This document shows, piece by piece, positions 53,599 to 62,019 of a DNA stretch of 64,000 nt. The stretch is taken from positions 223,501-287,500 of the forward strand of contig NC_019738.1 in the NCBI RefSeq assembly GCF_000317515.1, in the 5' to 3' direction. The DNA comes from Allocoleopsis franciscana PCC 7113 (lineage in GTDB: Bacteria > Cyanobacteriota > Cyanobacteriia > Cyanobacteriales > Coleofasciculaceae). Under the pieces are notes generated by a model. The model was not told the origin of the DNA. It saw only the letters and a list, made by a program, of their open reading frames with translations, and ran no database searches. The translations under genes were made by a program, and so were the position numbers. The number at the start of each line of letters is the position of its first letter. Position 1 is the first letter of the stretch.

Positions 53599-55212
53599 AT
53601 GAAACCTTCAAAGCAATTCTCTTCAGCCTCTCGTTTCCTGGTGCCATTAGTGGGCGGTATCTTGATGGGGTTGACCCCGGCACCTGTAGAGGCATGGCCG
53701 TTAGCATGGGTGGCACTGGTTCCCATCTGGTTTTGGGTTGCCAAGGCTCAGAGTGTTCGTCAAGGTGCTTTGTCAGGTTTAGTTTGGGGGATTGGTTATC
53801 ACGGCTTAGCCTTGTTTTGGATTACCGGCATTCATCCGATGACTTGGATGGGAGTGCCGTGGCTAGCCAGTTTAGCGATCGCCATTTTCTGTTGGACGTT
53901 CATTACCCTCTGGGGGGCTGCCTTAGTCGGGATTTGGGCAGCCTTGTTATTTTGGATTCATCAAAAGTCTAGAATCTCAGCCTTGGTTCGTGTTCTAATT
54001 GGCACAGCTCTCTGGTGTGGCTTGGAATCGATTTGGAGTGCTGGCTCCCTGTGGTGGACTTCCTTGTCTTATACCCAGAGTCCTCATAACTTAGTCATCT
54101 TACACCTGGGAAAGTTGTCTGGCCCTGCGACCGTGACGGCGGCAATTGTGGCGGTGAATGGTTTAGTTGCCGAAGCGTGGATTAGCGATCAACACCGAAG
54201 GGATGCCCAAGAGTTGAACGCTAGAAGGTTGTTAGCGGTAACATCCCCTGTTAAACGTTCTCACCTGCAACCTGCCACTCTTCTCGGCATAGCAGCGGGA
54301 CTCTTGGTTGTCTTGCACCTGATTGGTTTTGGACTGGAAAGTCGCCCCTTAATTCAACCCCAAGAAGCGGCTTTAAAGGTTGGGATTGTTCAAGGTAACA
54401 TCGGCAACACGATTAAACTGTTCACAGAAGGTAAGCGTCGTGCTTTGGAAAGATACACGAACGGCTATCTGAAATTAGTCAATCAGGGCGTTGATGCGGT
54501 GTTAACACCCGAAGGGGCTTTACCTTTTTTCTTGAGTGACTTGAAACGTCAAGACTTCTACTCCGCTATTTTGGAGCAGGGTGTTGTGGCTTGGGTGGGA
54601 GCTTTTGGTGAGCGGGGACGTAGCTATACGAATAGTCTGTTTACGATTATGGGTAACGGCGAGACATTTAGCCGTTATGACAAAGCCAAGTTAGTGCCCT
54701 TAGGGGAATATATTCCCTTTGAGTCCGTTTTAGGTGGTTTGATTGATCGTCTTTCTCCTCTGGAGGCTCACCTCGTAGCGGGTTCGCCCACCCAGCTATT
54801 TGAGACGCCATTTGGTCGTGCGATCGCAGGAATTTGCTATGAATCAGCCTTTGCTGAACATTTCCGGCGTCAAGCGGCGGCTGGGGGTCAGTTTATTCTC
54901 AGTTCTTCCAATGATGCCCATTACAGCTCAGAGATGCCAGCTCAGCACCATGCTCAGGATGTGATGCGAGCGATCGAAACGGATCGGTGGGCTGTGCGGG
55001 CTACAAACACTGGCTATTCTGCCATTGTAGACCCCCATGGCAGAACCCTGTGGATGTCTGGGATTAATACTTATGAAACTCACGCAGAAACCATTTATCG
55101 ACGGCAGACGGAAACCCCTTATGTGCGTTGGGGAGATTGGTTAACTAAAGTTTTATTCGGGTTAGCAGGCGTTGCAGGGTTATTTTCTCAGACATTCAAA
55201 CGCCAAGAATAG
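53599..55212 (+). CDS. lnt: Apolipoprotein N-acyltransferase
   Basis: 537 residues from ATG MKPSKQFSS; upstream starts would run through the hairpin element. Six to eight N-terminal membrane helices are followed by a nitrilase-type domain with the catalytic triad Glu (LTPEGALPFF), Lys (YDKAKLVPLGEYIP) and Cys (GICYESAF). Lnt N-acylates lipoproteins at the inner membrane, which would include the LivK lipoprotein in this window. The distance to gyrA is 295 bp, with a separate promoter likely. Confidence 0.93.
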   Translation: MKPSKQFSSASRFLVPLVGGILMGLTPAPVEAWPLAWVALVPIWFWVAKAQSVRQGALSGLVWGIGYHGLALFWITGIHPMTWMGVPWLASLAIAIFCWTFITLWGAALVGIWAALLFWIHQKSRISALVRVLIGTALWCGLESIWSAGSLWWTSLSYTQSPHNLVILHLGKLSGPATVTAAIVAVNGLVAEAWISDQHRRDAQELNARRLLAVTSPVKRSHLQPATLLGIAAGLLVVLHLIGFGLESRPLIQPQEAALKVGIVQGNIGNTIKLFTEGKRRALERYTNGYLKLVNQGVDAVLTPEGALPFFLSDLKRQDFYSAILEQGVVAWVGAFGERGRSYTNSLFTIMGNGETFSRYDKAKLVPLGEYIPFESVLGGLIDRLSPLEAHLVAGSPTQLFETPFGRAIAGICYESAFAEHFRRQAAAGGQFILSSSNDAHYSSEMPAQHHAQDVMRAIETDRWAVRATNTGYSAIVDPHGRTLWMSGINTYETHAETIYRRQTETPYVRWGDWLTKVLFGLAGVAGLFSQTFKRQE

Positions 55213-55323
55213 CCGTGCGATTATAGGTGCGATCGTCCTGAAGATTGATGGCAACACTAAGTTTCGATCATCTACCATCGAAAGTATCAATCCAAAAACT
55301 CAACGGACTCTGAGGGTAGCGGT

Positions 55324-55662
55324 ATGGAAAACTTAGAGGAACAGCGGAAGATTTTATCGGCAATCTGTCATGGAGCCATCTTTTTTAGTTCTACTCTTGT
55401 GTCGATTGGCATCCCCATTATCATTTTATTAACGAATGAAGACCCAATTGTCAAAGAAAACGCCAAAGAATCCCTCAACTTCCATATCAATCTTTATATC
55501 TATTTCCTCATTTCTGCCTTATTAGTCGTCGTAGTTATTGGGTTTCCATTACTGCTTTTGTTAGCGATTATTAGTTTTGTTATGCCCATTATCGCTATTG
55601 TCAAAGTCCTCAAATATCCTAACAAATCATACCGTTACCCGTTTATTTTTCGCTTGGTGTAG
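55324..55662 (+). CDS. DUF4870 membrane protein
   Basis: 112 residues with two or three membrane spans and the DUF4870 motif NAKESLNFHINLYIYF (about residues 46-61). A short, conserved protein family of unknown function. It follows lnt by 111 bp. Confidence 0.8.
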   Translation: MENLEEQRKILSAICHGAIFFSSTLVSIGIPIIILLTNEDPIVKENAKESLNFHINLYIYFLISALLVVVVIGFPLLLLLAIISFVMPIIAIVKVLKYPNKSYRYPFIFRLV

Positions 55663-55810
55663 ATGTTTAATACATCCCCAGGCAAAGCAGTGAAAAAATG
55701 CTTTCAGTCTCTGTCTACAGAAGGGAGAGGACAGTAGGCAGGAGGTAAAATTGGGGACGACAATAGCCTGCCAATCGTGCTGCCAACTTCCTCACTTTTC
55801 CAATAAATCA

Positions 55811-56260
55811 TTACCAGCGATAGGGACGACGAGGCATCTCCGGTCTCATTGGACGACGCCAATTCCTTCTATCCCTGTCACGGTAGTAACGGTCATCATT
55901 ATCCTGGTTTCCGGTGTAGGTTTCGCATTGCTGAGTGGTAAATTCTCTGACTCTGTCAGGAACCGCATATTGCTGACCTGAAAAAGGACGACCATAGTAA
56001 CCATCATCAAAACCACGAGAGAATTCCCCACCAGCGGAACGTGGCTTGTAAGCGTCTCCTATGCGGGCGCTTTGACGACCTTCACTATAACCATTTGTAT
56101 AGGCAGTGGGATGATCAGCCGCGTTCTGGATAACCTCACGTTGAACAACGGGATAGCAGTAGGTAGAGGTTTTAGTATCCGCTTGAGCGGCTTGAGTGAA
56201 CAGTAAAAAGGTGGGTGCAGTAACAAAAGTTAGGAGACTGGCAGACAGGAGTTTATTCAT
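55811..56260 (-). CDS. Secreted hypothetical protein
   Basis: 149 residues with a Sec signal peptide (MNKLLSASLLTFVTAPTFLLF, cleavage near AAQA|D). The mature part is Tyr/Arg/Gly-rich (GYSEGRQSARIGDAYK, GFDDGYYGRPF) with two Cys (TYCYPV and QQCETY) and a basic Arg/Pro tail. No known domain; it may be a periplasmic or surface protein. Confidence 0.65.
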   Translation of the reverse strand: MNKLLSASLLTFVTAPTFLLFTQAAQADTKTSTYCYPVVQREVIQNAADHPTAYTNGYSEGRQSARIGDAYKPRSAGGEFSRGFDDGYYGRPFSGQQYAVPDRVREFTTQQCETYTGNQDNDDRYYRDRDRRNWRRPMRPEMPRRPYRW

Positions 56261-56693
56261 TGGCTTGATTAACTCGTTCTGTAATCAAGTTAATCGGAAA
56301 TAAAATGTTGCCACTTCACCTGTTGGCTGTAATAGATAGGGTGAGTCGAAACTCACCTGATTGGGTGATTACTACAACTCAAGCTTGCCCTACCTTTATT
56401 TATGCGAAATCCGGGTTCGCTCCCTCCTTTTGGAAGGAACCACAGAGTTCACACAGAGTAGAACTAACTACAGGAGATCACAAGATCAAAGGGGATATAC
56501 AAGACGAATTTGCTATCAACAGCAATAAAAAGCATAAAAAATGTAGGAGAAGAATCAGGATCGAGTTGTTGTTAAAAGAGGCTTACTTCCCCTATGAAGA
56601 GGAGATTTAGAGCAAAATGAACTTGTTGGATGAAGGTAACGTCACAGAGCTAACATAATCTAGCATCTGATACGACCAGAATTTCTGCAAAAA
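56261..56693. other. Intergenic region before the FAD enzyme
   Basis: 433 bp. A frame of 101 codons (56305-56610) is judged non-coding because of its repeat-like content (GTGAGTCGAAACTCAC hairpin near 56341; ACCACAGAGTTCACACAGAG near 56449, a common extragenic sequence). It should hold promoters for both flanking genes. Confidence 0.5.
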
Positions 56694-58700
56694 ATGAAGC
56701 GAAAGCTAATAACACTGACTCTTACCCTCATTTCCCTCACATCCCTCACCCCACCGGCTTTTTCTGCCCCACCCAGAACTGTGGATAAAGAAGAAACCTG
56801 TGACATTTTAGTCGTTGGGGGTGGACTAGCCGGTGCGGCTAGTGCCTATGAAGGCTTAATGGCAGGGCGAACGGTGTGTCTCACGGAGATTACCGACTGG
56901 GTTGGCGGACAAATTTCTGCTCAAGGAACCTCTGCACTGGATGAACGCCCCACTCAACGATCGCGTCTTTTCTATTCTCGCGGCTACCTGGAACTGCGAG
57001 AGCGCATCAAACGCTATTATGGCGAATTGAATCCTGGAGACTGCTGGGTGAGTGAATCCTGCTTTCTTCCTCGCGATGCGGACAAAATCCTAGAGGGCAT
57101 TTTAAGAGATGCTGCCAAACGCGGCAAAGGCACGCTCAAGTGGTACCCGTCCACAGTGGTTAAAGACCTTGATATTACTGGGGATCGGATTAATAGTGCG
57201 ATCGCGATTCAGCATAAACCTACCAAAGGTACTCCTCCCCTCAACACCTTCCCCCTCTCCCAAACCATTGAGGATGCATACAGCTACAACAATTCCTCTC
57301 GTTTTGATAAAACCATTATTCGCTTCGCCCCCAAACGCGTACTCAAAGGCCCAGCACTGACTTGGTACGTGATCGATGCCACTGAAACGGGGGAACTGAT
57401 TGGTTTGGCGGATGTTCCCCACCGTTTGGGTATTGATCCTCGCTCCTACTTAGAACCCTCCTCCTCTAGCGCGACTGGCGACCCCTATTGCACCCAAGGT
57501 TTTACCTATACTTTTGCCATGGAAACCACGAAGGAGCCTCAAACCCATCAGATGCCCTCGTTCTATCCTCAGTACGAACCCTATTACAGCTATGAACTGA
57601 AACGATTGGCAGACTTTGGGTTAGTACACACCTATCGGCGGATTTGGAGTCCCCAGAAGGGTGAAACCAAAAAGTTTGGTGGCATCACGTACACTGCTCC
57701 CACTCCGGGCGATATTTCCATGCAAAACTGGACGTGGGGGAACGACTACCGTCCAGGCACCGCACAAGATAACTTGGTTTACACTCGCGAACAGTTGCAA
57801 GCGACGGGACAGTTGCAACCCGGAGGCTGGATGGGTGGCTTGCGAATCGATGCGTTACGCAAGGGAGAGGAAATATCCAAGGGCTATTTCCACTGGCTGG
57901 TGGCTGGAAATACCGACTCTCAACTCGGCGCTGGTGTGAAGCAGCCACAACCCAATCAAAAGTTCTTATCTGGTTTAGATTCCCCAATGGGAACGGTACA
58001 TGGTTTATCCAAGTATCCTTACATGCGGGAAGGACGGCGATTGATTGGACGCCCTGCCTATGGCTATCCCAATGGTTTTAGTATCTGGGAAATTGATATA
58101 TCCCGCCGCGACTACAAAGATGACTATTACCGCCAGACACTCTCGCCGGAAACCTATCGCAGCTTGCGGACTGCCCTGGCTGGACTCGAATCTGTTTCTG
58201 TGGTGGCTGGCAGAAAGTCCCCAGAAGAGGTGAGAAGACGGACTCGCTCCACAATTTATCCTGATTCTGTGGGCATTGGGCATTATGCGATCGATTTCCA
58301 TCCCTGTATGATGATGAGTCCCCCCGAAGCCCCTGGGAACAAGGAGCGTGAGGGTGAAAGGCAAGGAGCCGGTCAGGCTTACCCCTTCCAAATTCCCCTG
58401 CGGGCGATGATTCCTCAAAAAATCAACAACATGTTAGTGGCAGGAAAAAGTATTGCCACCAGTCACATTGCCGCCGCCGCTTATCGAGTCCATTCCTTTG
58501 AATGGTCATCCGGTGCAGCCGCCGGAATTACAGCCGCGTTTGCCTTGGACAAGGGGATAGCCCCTTATGAGCTGGTAGATCAACTGCCACGACAAGAGCC
58601 GCAACTGCAAGAATTACGGCAACGAATTGAAAAAACTGGCAACCCCACGGCGTTTCCTGATACTTCGATTTTCAATGAAACTTGGGATAAATGGCAGTGA
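56694..58700 (+). CDS. Exported FAD-dependent oxidoreductase
   Basis: 668 residues. A Sec-type signal peptide (ITLTLTLISLTSLTPPAFSA, cleavage near residue 25) precedes the FAD-binding Rossmann motif DILVVGGGLAGAASA (residues 37-51). The rest matches the PF12831 FAD-dependent oxidoreductase group, with a late MLVAGKSIATSHIAAAAYRV segment closing the FAD site. Substrate is unknown; it may oxidise a periplasmic or exopolymeric compound. No twin-arginine motif is visible although a cofactor is bound. Confidence 0.85.
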   Translation: MKRKLITLTLTLISLTSLTPPAFSAPPRTVDKEETCDILVVGGGLAGAASAYEGLMAGRTVCLTEITDWVGGQISAQGTSALDERPTQRSRLFYSRGYLELRERIKRYYGELNPGDCWVSESCFLPRDADKILEGILRDAAKRGKGTLKWYPSTVVKDLDITGDRINSAIAIQHKPTKGTPPLNTFPLSQTIEDAYSYNNSSRFDKTIIRFAPKRVLKGPALTWYVIDATETGELIGLADVPHRLGIDPRSYLEPSSSSATGDPYCTQGFTYTFAMETTKEPQTHQMPSFYPQYEPYYSYELKRLADFGLVHTYRRIWSPQKGETKKFGGITYTAPTPGDISMQNWTWGNDYRPGTAQDNLVYTREQLQATGQLQPGGWMGGLRIDALRKGEEISKGYFHWLVAGNTDSQLGAGVKQPQPNQKFLSGLDSPMGTVHGLSKYPYMREGRRLIGRPAYGYPNGFSIWEIDISRRDYKDDYYRQTLSPETYRSLRTALAGLESVSVVAGRKSPEEVRRRTRSTIYPDSVGIGHYAIDFHPCMMMSPPEAPGNKEREGERQGAGQAYPFQIPLRAMIPQKINNMLVAGKSIATSHIAAAAYRVHSFEWSSGAAAGITAAFALDKGIAPYELVDQLPRQEPQLQELRQRIEKTGNPTAFPDTSIFNETWDKWQ

Positions 58701-58895
58701 TACCTTGATCGTTTAAGCCTGCTACATATCAATTGTTGGGGTAATAGGGCATGGGTAATGGGTAATAGGAAAACCAGCACAGTGTACCAATTCTCGATTA
58801 CCCATGACCCAAAGTTCTATTAATTTATCGCAGGCGTGGAGTAGGTAGGATAGGCATTAAGGATGTCACAAGGTTGGGGTTTTAGCCAAATTTTA

Positions 58896-59285
58896 CTACT
58901 CCTTAAAGGTCATGGTTTCTAACGTTCGTTCCCGCCAATATAAAAATAAAGGCAAGGCGCAAGATAAACCAATCCCAAAAGTAACGACAACATAAAGAGA
59001 CAACCAGCGACGGGACAAACCTAATCGCTTCAGTTCAATAAATGAGAAACAGAAGAAGACATCTGCACAAATGAGCAAATCTATTGCTACCGCAGAAGCG
59101 ACATGATTAGCGAATGCATTCTGGAAAAACAAATTGATAGCAAGACCATTCTGGAGAAAGAAAGTCAGCAGAACGCTCCAAGGTGCGATCGCACCAACAA
59201 TCGTCAGCAGCAGATAGAGCGATTTAACGGATATAATTTTTTGACCTGTAGGGATTTGCCGCTGTAGATAAGTTGCATTGGACAT
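58896..59285 (-). CDS. DUF2834 membrane protein
   Basis: 129 residues from ATG MSNATYL (AAGGAAG seven bases upstream), with three membrane helices and the DUF2834 pattern VGAIAPWSVLLTFFLQNG and LLICADVFFCFSFIELKRLG. Unknown function. It is divergent from the MmyB-type regulator at 59429, which may control it. Confidence 0.8.
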   Translation of the reverse strand: MSNATYLQRQIPTGQKIISVKSLYLLLTIVGAIAPWSVLLTFFLQNGLAINLFFQNAFANHVASAVAIDLLICADVFFCFSFIELKRLGLSRRWLSLYVVVTFGIGLSCALPLFLYWRERTLETMTFKE

Positions 59286-59428
59286 CAGTTCACTTCCTTT
59301 TGTGATCAACACTTCAACAGAGACTTGGTTTGGCGAAGCGTAAAAAGTTCGCTATCGATCCTGTTGCTTTGATTGTGACTCCACGAGATAATAGAAACAA
59401 TTACCTATCAGGTAATAAGGACAGTGAA

Positions 59429-60313
59429 ATGGGCATCGCTTCAACCTCAACGCCATCATCTCCTAACCGAGATGCCTCCTTTGCTAATTTGCTGAAACAC
59501 TGGCGCAATCAACGGGGTTTGAGTCAACTCGATTTGGCTTTAGCGGGTAATGTCTCTCAGCGGCACATCAGCTTCTTAGAATCAAATAGAGCTAATCCTA
59601 GCCGGGACATGGTAATGCAACTGGCGGCTGTGCTAGATGTTCCCCTACGCGATCAAAACATCATGCTCACGGCAGCGGGTTTTGCGCCGATTTATTCCCA
59701 AAGCGATTTATCAACCCCTGAAGTTGAACCCATCCGCAAAGCTATAGAGTTTATTTTGCACCAGCAAGAACCCTATCCGGCATTAGTAATGGATCGCTAC
59801 TGGAATTTGCTCCAAAGCAATACAGCGGCGCAACGCTTAACCAGCTGGTTAATTCATCCAGACGAGTTGCAACGCCGCTTTTGCATCGACGGCAAAATCA
59901 ATCTGATGCGACTAATGTTTCATCCTCAAGGCTTCAAGCCGTTTGTGGCGAATTGGGAAGAAATCAGTAGCCATCTGATTCAACGGGTGTATCGAGAAGC
60001 GTTCGTGGATGGACATAGCGACGAATCGATGGCTCTTTTCCAAGAACTACAAGCTTATCCAGATGTTCCCGACTTGTGGCAGCAATCCCTACCTCGCACC
60101 TGGCAATTACCTTTATTGACAGTACAGTTTGTCAAAGACGGACTGAGCCTTAGCTTATTTTCAACAATTGCCACGTTAGGCACTCCTCATGATATTACGT
60201 TGCAGGAGTTGCGGATTGAAAGTCTGTTTCCGGCAGATGAGGCGACGCAAGCCAGTCTCTCGAAGCCTATAAGCGACGTGTTTGGACACGACTCAATGAA
60301 CTACCCATTTTGA
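59429..60313 (+). CDS. MmyB-type HTH transcriptional regulator
   Basis: 294 residues from ATG MGIASTSTPSS with AAGGA upstream. An N-terminal HTH_XRE (about residues 18-75: LKHWRNQRGLSQLDLALAGN, then VSQRHISFLESNRANPSRDM) is followed by the MmyB-like ligand domain (ALVMDRYWNLLQSNTAAQRL). Such regulators often control a divergent gene, here the DUF2834 membrane protein. Related domains bind fatty-acid-like ligands in some bacteria; the ligand here is unknown. Confidence 0.88.
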   Translation: MGIASTSTPSSPNRDASFANLLKHWRNQRGLSQLDLALAGNVSQRHISFLESNRANPSRDMVMQLAAVLDVPLRDQNIMLTAAGFAPIYSQSDLSTPEVEPIRKAIEFILHQQEPYPALVMDRYWNLLQSNTAAQRLTSWLIHPDELQRRFCIDGKINLMRLMFHPQGFKPFVANWEEISSHLIQRVYREAFVDGHSDESMALFQELQAYPDVPDLWQQSLPRTWQLPLLTVQFVKDGLSLSLFSTIATLGTPHDITLQELRIESLFPADEATQASLSKPISDVFGHDSMNYPF

Positions 60314-60441
60314 AGCTATCCAACCGATTAGCCGTTTGAAGTTCTTATCCCCTTTTTAGGGTAAGAAACAACCACAGGTAGGTAAACTAGATAAGAATGC
60401 AGGTTGCTTAATTTTAGGTGAAAGATTTTCGTAACTGCCCT

Positions 60442-60768
60442 ATGACTATGGTACAATTAGCGGTTTCTTACGCGACATCTACATCGCCAGTTATAGCTCC
60501 TGAAAAATCGGGTCAAGTGACTCGCCAGCACTATCCCAATTACAAGGTGATTGTGCTCGACGACGATTTCAACACGTTTCAGCACGTTCACGACTGTTTG
60601 GTAAAGTATATTCCTGGAATGACGAGCGATCGCGCCTGGGAACTCACTAATCAAGTTCATTTTGAAGGTCAAGCCATTGTTTGGGTTGGCCCGCAAGAAC
60701 AAGCGGAACTTTATCACCAACAGTTGAGCCGTGCAGGGTTAACGATGGCTCCCATAGAAGCAGCATAA
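60442..60768 (+). CDS. clpS: ATP-dependent Clp protease adaptor ClpS (ClpS2-like)
   Basis: 108 residues. The ClpS fold is seen in NYKVIVLDDDFNTFQHVHDC and HFEGQAIVWVGPQEQAELYH. ClpS brings N-degron substrates to ClpC/ClpA-ClpP. The NYKVIVLDDDFNTF form resembles the second cyanobacterial paralogue, ClpS2, more than the canonical one. Start is chosen at ATG 60442; GTG 60418 is possible. The DUF2103 gene begins 4 bp downstream. Confidence 0.88.
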   Translation: MTMVQLAVSYATSTSPVIAPEKSGQVTRQHYPNYKVIVLDDDFNTFQHVHDCLVKYIPGMTSDRAWELTNQVHFEGQAIVWVGPQEQAELYHQQLSRAGLTMAPIEAA

Positions 60769-60772
60769 CTGA

Positions 60773-61066
60773 ATGAGCAACACCAACGACGGCAGGCTGG
60801 TTTGGAATCATTCCACTCACATTCCGGGTTTGATTCCAGTTCTCGAACGTCTCACCAAATACACGGGAATTCAAACGATTACCCCTGCCGTCATTGGACG
60901 GGCTAAAAGTCATTGTCCCCGGATGCAATTAAAAGTATCGGTGCCGATTCGTGGGGGCTTTAAGATTATTGCTCGGTCTGGGAAAACCTATCAAGAGGTA
61001 TTTATTATTACCCCTTTGAGTAAAGGTGAATTAGAAGATGCGATCGCTCAAGTTTTGAAACGCTAA
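60773..61066 (+). CDS. DUF2103 protein
   Basis: 97 residues, matching DUF2103 (NHSTHIPGLIPVLERL, KVSVPIRGGFKIIARSGKTY). Function unknown. The start codon lies 4 bp after the clpS stop, so the two form an operon, and a role connected with Clp adaptor biology is plausible but unproved. Confidence 0.85.
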   Translation: MSNTNDGRLVWNHSTHIPGLIPVLERLTKYTGIQTITPAVIGRAKSHCPRMQLKVSVPIRGGFKIIARSGKTYQEVFIITPLSKGELEDAIAQVLKR

Positions 61067-61197
61067 GTGCAAGAAGGCAGAAGACAGGGGGCAGTTCACG
61101 CAGCGTTCTCCGCAGGAGTAGGCAGAAGGAAAAAAAGTTATATACGTAAATGAATCAACGACAAACATACCTTTGTGTCATTGGGAGTGCTGTAACT

Positions 61198-61346
61198 CAC
61201 ATTCCGCACCCTCGACTGGCACAATCGGTTTTTACGCAATTGGGAATTGAAAGTTAGTAACCTATACTACATACACTACGTAAAAAACTCTTTCCATTAC
61301 CCATTACCAAAATTACGTAGTGTGACACTTCAAGGTGCGGAATGTG
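61198..61346. mobile_element. Nested inverted repeats, possible non-coding mobile element
   Basis: Outer arms CACATTCCGCACC (61198-61210) and GGTGCGGAATGTG (61334-61346) are perfect 13-mers; inside are inner arms ACACTACGTAA (61273-61283) and TTACGTAGTGT (61313-61323). No coding capacity. The outer arms look like insertion-sequence ends, which suggests a MITE or remnant. It fills most of the gap between DUF2103 and moaE. Confidence 0.6.
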
Positions 61347-61372
61347 GGTTTGAAGGGAGTATCAGCTAATGT

Positions 61373-61852
61373 TCAGCATGGAGTATCAACCTGTTCGCAA
61401 GCCCCAATACTTACCCAGCTAGTGGAACCATCCGCCCAATGTTCTTTTTTCCAAATCGGGGCGTTGTGTTTCAAGGTATCGATCGCATACTTACAGGCGG
61501 CAAACGCTTCTGAGCGATGAGGACAGCCTACCGCAACGATGACGCTAATCTCGCCAATTTGTAACCGCCCTGTGCGATGGTGAATCACCACGCGATTGAC
61601 ATCTGTCCACCTGTTACGGATATCATCTGCGATCGCCTCAAACACGCGCACCGCCATCGGTTCATAAGCCTGATATTCTAGCGCGACGACTGGCTTGCCA
61701 TCCGTTTGATTGCGAACTGTACCACTCATCACGACAACCGCCCCATTGGCCGGATCATCGGCGAGTGCATAGATTTCTGCCAATGATAAGGGTGCAAAAG
61801 TAATCGAAAAACTATCTTGAGTATGTTGTTGAGTGGGAGAAACAACCGACAT
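61373..61852 (-). CDS. moaE: Molybdopterin synthase catalytic subunit MoaE
   Basis: 159 residues. MoaE features are the GTVRNQTDGKPVVALEYQAY opening, HRTGRLQIGEISVIVAVGCPHRSEAF and the active-site lysines of IWKKEHW. With MoaD it inserts sulfur into precursor Z to make molybdopterin for nitrate reductase and others. MoaD and other mo genes are not in the window. Confidence 0.95.
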   Translation of the reverse strand: MSVVSPTQQHTQDSFSITFAPLSLAEIYALADDPANGAVVVMSGTVRNQTDGKPVVALEYQAYEPMAVRVFEAIADDIRNRWTDVNRVVIHHRTGRLQIGEISVIVAVGCPHRSEAFAACKYAIDTLKHNAPIWKKEHWADGSTSWVSIGACEQVDTPC

Positions 61853-62019
61853 GGTTAATCCTAAATTTTTAATTGTTTTTGCATCACTCTTTGTCTATGT
61901 CAGCCTGATCGTGTTGACTTGCTGAGGGCTGAAATATACTGAAGAGTACCAGGGTTTAAATATCACAGTTAAATCATACCTATTACGGGTTCCGAACTAA
62001 GGAAATATGTTTCAACCGA

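Noticed and set aside
56305-56610. 101-codon frame before the FAD enzyme
   Set aside because: It starts in a hairpin (GTGAGTCGAAACTCAC) and runs through a common extragenic motif (ACCACAGAGTTCACACAGAG). It has no ribosome site, and its composition is not protein-like.
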